A DNA stretch of 64,000 nucleotides, taken from the NCBI RefSeq assembly GCF_003940805.1, contig NZ_CP034328.1, positions 992,001 through 1,056,000 on the forward strand, in the 5' to 3' direction. Source of the stretch: Tabrizicola piscis. GTDB lineage: Bacteria > Pseudomonadota > Alphaproteobacteria > Rhodobacterales > Rhodobacteraceae. The notes under the pieces are model-generated. The model searched no databases. It had not been told where the DNA came from and was given only the letters and a program-made list of their open reading frames with translations. Position 1 is the stretch's first letter, and every line of letters begins with the position of its first letter. The position numbers were made by a program, and so were the translations under genes. Below, piece after piece: positions 19,701 through 27,800 of the stretch.

Positions 19701-19882
19701 ACCAGTGCTTCGACCCGCGCCGGGTCGGCGCCCGGGAATACGGTCGTGATCGTGGCGAAGATATTGGTGATGGTCGGATCTTCCTGCCGCCCGATGGACA
19801 CCAGCGCCGAAGCGCCGGCGGACAGGATCACGAGAAGGGCGAGAAGAACAAGGCGCGGCTGGCGGAAGAAGAGAGTATCCAT
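16787..19882 (-). CDS. RND-family efflux transporter, inner-membrane pump subunit
   Basis: This is an AcrB/MexB-superfamily proton-driven exporter, 1031 residues. The N-terminus (MDTLFFRQPRLVLLALLVIL) is the first membrane helix, and TVFPGADPARVEALVTAKIE is the classic porter-domain start. A helix with GLIVALGLLVDAAIVMTDEI carries the central acidic residue near position 400. The second membrane block lies near residues 850-1000. I chose the ATG at 19882 rather than the longer frame to 19939 because it starts at helix 1 and leaves four bases after the adaptor stop. No outer-membrane factor gene is adjacent, so a shared TolC-type protein is likely. Confidence 0.88.
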   Translation of the reverse strand: MDTLFFRQPRLVLLALLVILSAGASALVSIGRQEDPTITNIFATITTVFPGADPARVEALVTAKIETELRAIPEIAEVFSTSATGISVISVELVETVAPEMIEQLWAQVRDGMADAQRDFPVGVLEPDFDSDGAGGYAAIFALTMPEGFSLTRAAREAEALADILRRVPGTSLVDLHGLPDEEVLVTLNPDRLAALGLTADAVSAAVRAADAKVQSGRLRSDATDLVLGLTGEITSLDRLRAVVLREDAAGRVTLLGDVAEITRGPRLPLAEAALFRGAPAILISAKLSEGLQVDRWMASVRAAVNAQVAILPWGLSVETVFDQSRYTAERLVEVGVNMAMGVALVVAVLFVTLGGRSALIVAMVIPVVTFASVATLNALAVPIHQMSVTGLIVALGLLVDAAIVMTDEIGKSLRAGLPPIEAVGQSVRRLAMPLLASTVTTILSFLPLLLLPGPAGDFVGSIAIAVIVMLAWSFFVAITITPALAGRWLRPGDGTPARGGLLMRGLRSVLALSMANPVRTVALALILPALGFVSLPTLTPQFFPGVDRDQFHIEMDLPPGTSIVETQRIVREIDAKLAAAEGVVDVAWVVGRSAPAFYYNMVGDRDQAPAFAQALIRTESAAATQRLLEELQANLPAAFVQARFVIRGLTQGPPVNAPVELRLVGQDIDALRLAGDDLRARLAEVPQVALVRTGISGGTPKLTLDVDEARARLLGLDLGQIARQMEAGLEGVTGGSLLEGTEELPVRVRLGAGLRDDAMAIGDMPILPPGAAALAATGTFAAVPLSTLGTLRLEPSESTITHRNGERVNTVQAYLMPGVLPAVALAEAMALLTAEGYSPPDGIRLETGGDSDARNSTVQALVAPLGLIITLSIAVVVMTFNSFRLTLISFAVAGMSAGLSLLSLAIFDYPFGINAIIGVIGSIGVSINAALIVLSALQEDARASAGDRAAMVDVVAGSARHITSTTITTVGGFLPLILGGGGFWPPFAMSIAGGVALSVVLAFAFTPQMFALTLPRRRPGGVALRETAGA

Positions 19883-19886
19883 GGCC

Positions 19887-21032
19887 CTACTCCGTCTTGG
19901 GTGTGCTGTCCCGGACCAGCACAAGCTGACCGGGGGCAACGCGGTCGGGCGCTTGCGCCACGATGCGCGCGCCGGGCGGCAGCATGCCAGTCAGATACAC
20001 CTGCGCACCGTCGCTGTGGATCACTTCGACAGCCGCGGGCACGGTTCGGTCACCGTCGGCTGTCGGTTCGATCGCCAGGACCGACCAACTGCCCCGCGCG
20101 CCTTCGCGCAGGGCTGAAAGCGGTGCCCAGAAGCCAGTGGCCTTCACTGTCTGGTCCAGGATCAGGGCGACGGTGTCACCAAGGACGGGATTCGCTTCTG
20201 CATCAAGCGTCAGGATCACAGATCGGCTGCGGGTGCTTGGGTCCAGATCGGGGCGGATCTGCCGGACTGCAGCCATCTGAACGGCCCCGCCATAGTCCAC
20301 GCGGACCGCATCGCCCACCGCAAGACCGGCTGCAAGATCTGGCGGCAATCCCACCCGCACGCGGGCTGGACCCGAGTCGAACAGCACCAGAACCGTTTGC
20401 CCCGAGGCCACCGTCTGCCCGGGGTCGGCCAATCGATCCCCAATGCGGGCGGCAAATGGGGCCAGAAGCGCCGACTTCTCCAGCCGCACATCGACGCCAG
20501 CAATCCTTGCGCGGATCGCAGCCATTCCGGCTTCAGCCCGGGCCAGCGCCAGACGGGCATCGTCCAGCGCGGCGGTCGAGCGCCAGCCCTGTCCGTTCAG
20601 CCTGTCGTTGCGTGTCAGCGTCAACCTCGCAAGTTCGGCATCTGCCGCAAGGGCCGCAAGATCGGCCTCCAGCGCGGCGCGTTCCGGGATCAGCGCGCTG
20701 GTGTCCAGATGGGCCAGAACCGCGCCGGCGGCAACGACATCGCCTTCCTCGACCAACACCTCTGTGATGCGGCCACCCAGTTCAAACCCAAGGTCGGTGC
20801 GTGCGGCAGCCTCGACCTGCCCAACGAAACGACGAGTGACGGCGTAGCCATGCACGATCTCGACACGCAATGCGGCGACGGGCACTATTGGCGCCTCGAC
20901 TGTGCGGGCGATTTGCGACGCGCCGGCAATCAGCCCTGCCCCACCGACGACCGCAGCGACGGACGCAGCCATGATTACCAACGTTCCCAAGCCTTGCAGC
21001 AGCTTGCGCCCTATTGGGGTTGTCCGTGTCAT
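19887..21032 (-). CDS. RND efflux periplasmic adaptor (membrane fusion protein)
   Basis: This 381-residue HlyD/AcrA-type adaptor has one N-terminal membrane anchor (LGTLVIMAASVAAVVGGAGLI), a biotinyl-lipoyl segment (GGRITEVLVEEGDVVAAGAVLAHLD begins near residue 87), an alpha-helical hairpin near 110-170, and a beta-barrel region. It links the inner-membrane pump to an outer-membrane channel. It is first in a two-gene operon, four bases before the pump gene. The start could be ATG at 21032 or 21044; a longer frame reaching a TTG at 21155 would read into the intergenic operator region and is unlikely. Regulation by the divergent TetR gene is inferred. Confidence 0.85.
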   Translation of the reverse strand: MTRTTPIGRKLLQGLGTLVIMAASVAAVVGGAGLIAGASQIARTVEAPIVPVAALRVEIVHGYAVTRRFVGQVEAAARTDLGFELGGRITEVLVEEGDVVAAGAVLAHLDTSALIPERAALEADLAALAADAELARLTLTRNDRLNGQGWRSTAALDDARLALARAEAGMAAIRARIAGVDVRLEKSALLAPFAARIGDRLADPGQTVASGQTVLVLFDSGPARVRVGLPPDLAAGLAVGDAVRVDYGGAVQMAAVRQIRPDLDPSTRSRSVILTLDAEANPVLGDTVALILDQTVKATGFWAPLSALREGARGSWSVLAIEPTADGDRTVPAAVEVIHSDGAQVYLTGMLPPGARIVAQAPDRVAPGQLVLVRDSTPKTE

Positions 21033-21162
21033 GTTGCGACCCATCCCGTGATCCACTGGTTGTTCAGTCGGCAATGCACAGCCATCCAACGCCATGACGG
21101 CATTGGGGGAATGTACTGTCCGCAAGCTGTGTAGGGGTTTCCAAATGCCGTTCAAGTCGATA

Positions 21163-21178
21163 AGTAAGCGATACTAAC
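21163..21178. promoter_or_regulatory. Operator-like box 1 for the divergent TetR regulator
   Basis: The box AGTAAGCGATACTAAC fits AGTAAG-N4-ACTWAC and is a near-perfect dyad within AAGTnAG...CTnACTT. It lies between the adaptor gene and the tetR gene. It is repeated 32 bases downstream. TetR-family regulators usually bind such dyads in divergent promoters. Confidence 0.6.
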
Positions 21179-21194
21179 TTCAAGTCAAGCGAAA

Positions 21195-21210
21195 AGTAAG
21201 TACCACTTAC
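21195..21210. promoter_or_regulatory. Operator-like box 2 for the divergent TetR regulator
   Basis: AGTAAGTACCACTTAC contains a perfect 6-bp inverted repeat (GTAAGT, three bases, ACTTAC). It matches box 1 at the conserved positions, at a centre-to-centre distance of 32 bases, about three helical turns. It ends one base before the GAGGAG ribosome site of tetR (21212-21217), so a bound repressor would block tetR expression. Confidence 0.6.
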
Positions 21211-21223
21211 CGAGGAGCCCACC

Positions 21224-21847
21224 ATGCCCTCTGCCAAGACGCCAAGGTCCAGCTACCACCACGGGGATCTGCGCGCGCAGCTGATCGCCGCCGTTCGAGA
21301 GCTGGTCGAAACGCTTGGCCCCGACGGGTTCTCGGTGGCTCAGGCTGCGCGGCAAGCCGGGGTCAGTTCGGCAGCGCCCTACAAGCATTTCAAGGACCGC
21401 CCTGAACTTCTGCGCGCCGTCGTCGGCGAAGCCATGAGTCGCTTGCAAGCTGAGATGGAAACCGCCGCTGCGCGGTTCCCGACCGGATCATTGGAGTCGG
21501 TCGCGGCCATTGGGCAAGCCTATGTGGATTTCGCCCGCGCTCAGCCCGGTGTCTTCCGCCTGATGTTCAGCCTGACCGAAGGGCATCAGGATGCTCCGGA
21601 CTTGCTGGAAAAGGGACAAGCCTGTTTCGGTGTTGTTATCCGTGGCGCAGCAGCCAGTCTGGGGTTGCCAGAAAATACGCCAACGGTGCAGCAGCGTGCC
21701 TATATGCTATGGGCCAGTGTGCACGGCCATTCCTTCCTGACGATCGACAGAAAGACGGATGTGCTGTCCGCGACCATCGACGACTGGACCTTCCTGATGG
21801 CAGTCAGCCGCGCAGTTTTGGGCGGCGACGGCAGCGAGGTGGGGTGA
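21224..21847 (+). CDS. TetR/AcrR-family transcriptional regulator
   Basis: This 207-residue regulator has an N-terminal helix-turn-helix (FSVAQAARQAGVSSAAPYKHF at about residues 36-56) and a ligand-binding C-terminal region with a late WASVHGHSF motif typical of the TetR_C_33/WHG type. It is transcribed away from the RND adaptor-pump operon across an intergenic region with two matching dyads. Repression of the pump operon and of itself is therefore the likely role. A strong GAGGAG site precedes the ATG. The inducer is unknown. Confidence 0.87.
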   Translation: MPSAKTPRSSYHHGDLRAQLIAAVRELVETLGPDGFSVAQAARQAGVSSAAPYKHFKDRPELLRAVVGEAMSRLQAEMETAAARFPTGSLESVAAIGQAYVDFARAQPGVFRLMFSLTEGHQDAPDLLEKGQACFGVVIRGAAASLGLPENTPTVQQRAYMLWASVHGHSFLTIDRKTDVLSATIDDWTFLMAVSRAVLGGDGSEVG

Positions 21848-21884
21848 TATCGGCCATCCTGTTTCAGAAATCCCCAACTGCAGG

Positions 21885-24800
21885 CTAAATTGACGACTGA
21901 GGCTGGCTTTGTGGGCCGACCTCGCGGCTGGCATTCGTGTCCCGCCCCAGAACCACGGTCAGATGATGCGTGCCATCCTGCAACCGGACAGACACTCCGC
22001 CACTATCCGGGACCAGGGACTCGCCGTTCAGGTCTGCACGCAGGACACCTGTCCCCGTGCCCCCCCGGTTCTGGACGGTGATCGTGTAATGGGCGGCACC
22101 CAGTCTGACGGTCGTCGTCAATTCGGGCCAGTCCTTTGGAAAGCAGGGGTTAAGGCGCAGGGTCTGACCGGCCCGGGTCAGGCCGAGCAGCCCTTCGATC
22201 CCCGCGCGGTACATCCAGCCAGCCGAACCGGTGTACCAGGTCCAGCCCCCACGCCCTTCATGCGGGGCGGTGGAATAGACATCCGCCGCTACAACATAGG
22301 GTTCAACCTTGTAGCGGTCGGCCTCCCGTTCGGTCAGGGCATGGTTGATCGGGTTCAGCAAGGCGAACAGCCCATGGGCCGCGTCACCGTTCCCAAGCTT
22401 TGCCTGGGCAAGAACGGCCCACATCGCGGCGTGGCTGTATTGACCACCGTTTTCCCGCAGTCCCGGCGGGTAGCCCTTGATATAGCCGGGGTCCAGCGGC
22501 GTCTGGTCAAAGGGTGGGGTGAAAAGCAGGGCAAGACCAGGATTTTCGCGGATCAAATGCTTGGTCATGGATCCCATTGCCTGACGCGCGCGGACAGGGT
22601 CAGCAGCACCGGACAGGACGGCCCATGATTGGGCGATGCTGTCGATGCGGCATTCGTCCGATGCGGCCGACCCAAGAACTGTGCCATCGTCAAACGTGCC
22701 GCGCCGGTACCATTCGCCGTCCCAACCCTCACGTTCGATCGCGGCCAGCACCAAGGCCGCGTGGTCGCGCCAGCGCGCCGCACGATCAGGATCGCGGCTC
22801 TCGGCAAGGGGCGCCATCGTGTCGATGGTCGCGATCAGCAGCCAGCCAAGCCAGACGCTGGTGCCCCGGCCATCCTCGCCGACGCGGTTCATGCCGTCAT
22901 TCCAGTCGCCCGTGCCGATCAGCGGCATGCCGTTCTCGCCCGTCAGGGTGACCGCCAGATCAAGGCCCCGGGCGCAGTGTTCGAACAGGGTATCCGTGGA
23001 TTCCGAAACCTGCGGCAGAAAGAAATCGTCATGCGCTCCGGGCGGGACAGGCGGGCCAAGGATGTAGGGAACCTGTTCGTCAAGGATCGCCGCATCACCC
23101 GACACGGCAACGTAGCGGGCAACGCCATAGCCCAGCCAGACCCGGTCGTCCGAGATCCGCGTCCGCACGCCTTGCCCCGAATGCGGCAGCCACCAGTGCT
23201 GCACATCGCCTTCCGGGAACTGGCGCGACGCGGCCCGCAGCAGGTGTGATCGGGTCATTTCGGGCCGCGCAAAGGTCAGCGCCATCCCGTCCTGCAACTG
23301 GTCGCGGAAGCCGTAAGCACCGCTGGCCTGATAGAACCCGGCCCGCGCCCAGATGCGGCAGGCAAGGGTCTGATACATCAGCCAGCCATTCAGCATGATA
23401 TCCATCGCCCGATCCGGTGACTTGATCTGAACGGACGTCAGAAGGTCGGACCAGTGCTGCTTGACCTCGGCCAGCATCGCCTCTGTGTCAGCCTCTCGCA
23501 ACTGCCGGACAAGGGCGGTTGCGGCGGCATCCGACGCGGCCTGACCCAGGCGGAACGTCAGATCCACCGTTTCCCCCGGGCGCAAGGTTACGCGGCGCTG
23601 CAAGGCGGCACAGGGGTCAAGCGCCGGGCCGGTCTTGCCGGACAGCGGTGCGGTACGGATGCCCATCGGGGCCTTGAGTGACCCACCAAGGCCGATGAAC
23701 TCGGCCCTGTCGGCGGTCAGGCTGGTCGTGTCAGGTCCGAAATCCGCGAAGGCCACACGCCCCGGAAAGGCGGTGCTGAACGTGTTCTGCGCAAGGATTG
23801 TCCCAAGGGCGGGATCGGACCGGGTGATGATGTAGGGTGCGGACGCCCCGCGGGCCGTGCCCAGCACCCACTCGGCATAGGCCGTCACCGACAGCTGCCT
23901 GACCGTCTTGCCCATGTTGCGCAGACGCAGGCGCGAGATCTTGGCAGGGGCGTCCAGCGGGACGAACTGCACCATCTCGGCGGCAATGCCATGGTTGTCA
24001 TGCAGGAACGTCGAGTATCCGAACCCATGCCGCGCCATGTAGGTGCCGGGTCCGCGCATGGGCAAGGCGGTCGGAGTCCAGATATCACCCGTTTCAAGAT
24101 CATGCAGATAGATCGCTTCGCCTGCAGGGTCGCTTACGGGATCGTTCGACCAGGGGGTGATCTGGTTCTCGCGGCTGTTTTCGGACCAGACATGGCCGCT
24201 GCCCTCTGCCGAGACCTGAAAGCCGAAACTCGGGTTTGAAATCACGTTGATCCATGGAGCGGGCGTGCTTTGACCGCCGTTCAAGATCGTCACATATTCG
24301 CGCCCGTCCTCGGCAAATCCGCCGATGCCGTTGAAAAACTCCAACTGCGGTGGGTTTGACGATGGCGATGCCGTTGCAGGCACGGGCGATCCGACGCTGG
24401 CAAGCTGCGGCAGCTGCGCCACTGCTGCCAGTTGCTGGCCAAGATCGCCACGGCTGGCCAACAAGATGACCCGCGCCACAGACATCAACTGCGCCCGCGC
24501 GCCCGGGTTCAAAAGATCGGCGCGCAGGGTATGGATCGCGCCTTTGACCGGCGAGTGAATACCGACGGCGCGGGGACGCGACCCTGCGGCGCGCACGGCA
24601 CTGTCAATGGCGATCTGCAGGTCCTGCACATAGGACGACGAGCGGTCATTCAGGATGACAAGGTCAATCGCAAGCTGGCGCATCTCCCAATATTCATGCG
24701 CGCTGAGCACCTGATGAAGGACAGCGATGTCCGCAGCATCCTCAATCTGCAACAGCACGATTGGCAGGTCGCCCGAGATGCCCAAGGCCCAAAGCGCCGA

Positions 24801-27800
24801 TTGTGGCGCGGCCCCGTTGACGATCTGGGCTGGCGAGGCACGCAGACGTGGGTCGTTGCGCATCACCATGCCGCCAAGAGCCTGAAAATCGGCGGCATCG
24901 GCATGAGTGATCCCAAGGTGGCGCAACTGGACCTGCGCCTGGGTCCAGGCAAGCGTGGCGGCCCGGGCGAAGGCAGACGGGTCGCGGTGCCGATCCACAA
25001 GATCCAGAAGCGCGGCAGGCGTATCAGCGACCATGGTCCAGAAGGTCACACGGGCAATCCCTCCGGGCGGGACAGTGACGCGCCGACGGATCGAGAAGAT
25101 CGGATCAAGGACAGTGCCGGTGGTGCCGGACAGAGGCGCGTCCAGCATTGCGGCTGATGCCACGTCGCGGCCGCGCCCGATGAACCGGGCCCTGTCAGTT
25201 TCAATCTGGATCGGAGCAGTCTCGGCCCCTTCCACCACCGCGATATGGGCGGCCCAAATTTCCGGGTCGTCCGGTGACCGGCGGCGGCGCGTGGCGATGA
25301 TCACACCCAGTTCGGGCAGGTAGTCCGTGACGACAAACATCTTGGAAAAGGCTGGATGGGCCTGGTCCGAAGAAGGCTGCGCCAGAACAAGTTCCGCATA
25401 GGACGTCAGATCAATCTCGCGCGCGCGGCGACTGGAGTTGGTAAAGGTGATCCGACGCGCTTCGGCATCATCCTCGGCAGAAACCACAACCTCGGTCGTC
25501 GTTGTCAGACGGTAGGCCCGATGGGTGAACGCGGCATGATGCTCGCAAAAGATTGCGCGGTGCTTGTCGGGTCTTGTCCTGATGGGTTGCGCGCCGGAAG
25601 ACCAGGTTTCACCTGTCTCGGTGTCGCGCAGGAAGACGAAAGAACCATGGGCGGCTTGCGTCGCCTCGGCACGCCAACGGGTGACGGCCATGTCGCGCCA
25701 GCGGCTGAAGCCTTCGCCCGTGGGGGTCAACACGACACCATAGTTGCCGTTGGACAGAAGATGCGCGGTCGGGGCTTCGGTGGCAGGCGTTTCGAACGTG
25801 CGAACAGCGGGGGCATCGCTGTGTTCCACGGCCGCGATGGGGACATCGGTCGCGCGGGGCGGGGCGCTGGCAACATCCCGGGGGATGCGTTCCTGCAGCA
25901 AAAGCTCCACCCCCTGGATCATCGGCTCGGCATGGAAGCGGGTGCGAAGCTGGCCATTGTGCAAGGTGTTGGCGATGGCCGTGATGGTCATGCCTTGATG
26001 GTGCGCCATGTAGCTTTGGACAATCGCCCAGTCCTTGCCGGCCTGTAGGCGGGAGGGCGTGAAATCCACTGCCTCGTAAAAGCCGTAGCGACCCTCGGCC
26101 CCCAGTCTGGCCAGATGCGCATAGTTCTGCGCAGCACCCACCGGGTCAACCATGGCTGCAAGGCCGGTTGCATAGGGCGCAATCACGCAATTCTCGCTCA
26201 GGCCGCGTTTCAGCCCCAGGCCTGGGACGCCAAAATTGGAATACTGGTAGGTCATCTCCAGATCGCGGGCATTGTAGGATGATTCCGAGATGCCCCACGG
26301 GATGCCAAGCCCTGCCGCGTACGACTTTTGCCGGACAACGATCAGCCGGGTGGTCTGCTCCAGCAGAGACCCGGGTGGCGCCCGCATCACCAATGACGGC
26401 ATCAGGTATTCGAACATGCTGCCGGACCATGAAATCAGCGCCGATCCGGCACCGATAGGTGTGGCGGGGCGGCCCAGCCGGAACCAGTGCCGCGTTTCCA
26501 CGTCACCCTTGGCGATGGCGAAAAGGCTGGCCAAGCGCGCCTCGGACGCCAGAAGGTCATAGCAGTTGGTATCAGCCCGATTGGTGGCGACAGAAAACCC
26601 GATCGACAGCAGTTTCTTGTCCGGTTCCAGAAGAAAGCTGAAGTCCATCTCCATGGCCAGCCGGCGCGACAGCGCTTCTACTTCGGCGAGCAGGGCGGGT
26701 TGGGGGGCATCGACAAGGTGGTCGGCCAGAGTGTCGCCCAGCGCCGCGATCCAGAACCGCAGGTCAGGCGATTGGTCTGCGACCTGCTCCTGCATCCGAG
26801 CTACGTCGGCGGAGAGGGCTGCAAGGGGCGTGGCGGGGTCGGCCGCACGGGCCAAAATGTCGTCAAGCAGGCGGGCCAAAACGGGATCCGCAGTTCCCAG
26901 TTCCATGGAACTTTGGGCAAGGACTAGTGTATCGCAAACGGCTTGGCGCACTGCATCCTCGCCCCTTGGATCCGTCACCCAGTCGCGGCAGGCCTGCGCC
27001 ACAGCGATCAGGTGCCCGGCAAGGTTCCCGCTGTCGACCGAGGATACATAGGCCGGGTCCAGAACCCTCAGGTCGCGGGTATCGTGCCAGTTGTAGAGAT
27101 GCCCACGGAAACGGGGCATTTTCTCCATCGTTTGCAGCGTGTCCTTCATCCGCTCCAAAGCTGACCGCTGGCCGATCCAGCCCATGTCATGCGCGGCCAC
27201 GGTGGACAGAAGATAAAGCCCGATGTTGGTTGGCGAGGTTCGGGTCGCGATGGCGGGCTTCGGGATTTCCTGAAAGTTGTCGGGCGGCAGAAAGTTTTCT
27301 TCCGCAGTCACGAATGTCTCGAAATAGCGCCAGGTGCGGCGGGCGATCAGCCGCAGCTCTTGCGCTTCGGTCGTTGAAAGTGCGGTACTGCGTCGGTTGG
27401 CCCGGGGAAGGCTGACCCAGCGCGCAACCGCAGGTGCCGCCAGCCAGATCAGGGCAAACCCCAGTGGCAGGGGCCAAACCGCGGGGTTCAGAAGCCAGGC
27501 CGCCCCGCAGACTGCCAACCCGAGCAAGACGCCCGGCAACATGCGCAGGTACTGCCCGGGAACCGTGGGTGCTGCAGCCCTGCCCGCCTGGGCGGCCGTC
27601 ATCCATTCCAGCAGATGGCGCCGCGACACGTTCAGGCGCCAGACTGTGCGGATGATGGCATCAAGCATGGTTGCCGCCGCATCGGCCAGAAAGACAAGAC
27701 TCAGCGCAATTTGACCAAGGGCGGTCATGGCGTCCGCCCCCAAGGCTGCAAAATGGCTTTGCAGCGTGACACCGGACCGGGCTGGCAACAGTCCGAAGGG

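Noticed and set aside
21033..21155. N-terminal extension of the RND adaptor to a TTG at 21155
   Set aside because: The extension lacks adaptor features and would reach almost to the operator region. Starts at 21032 or 21044 give a normal membrane anchor.
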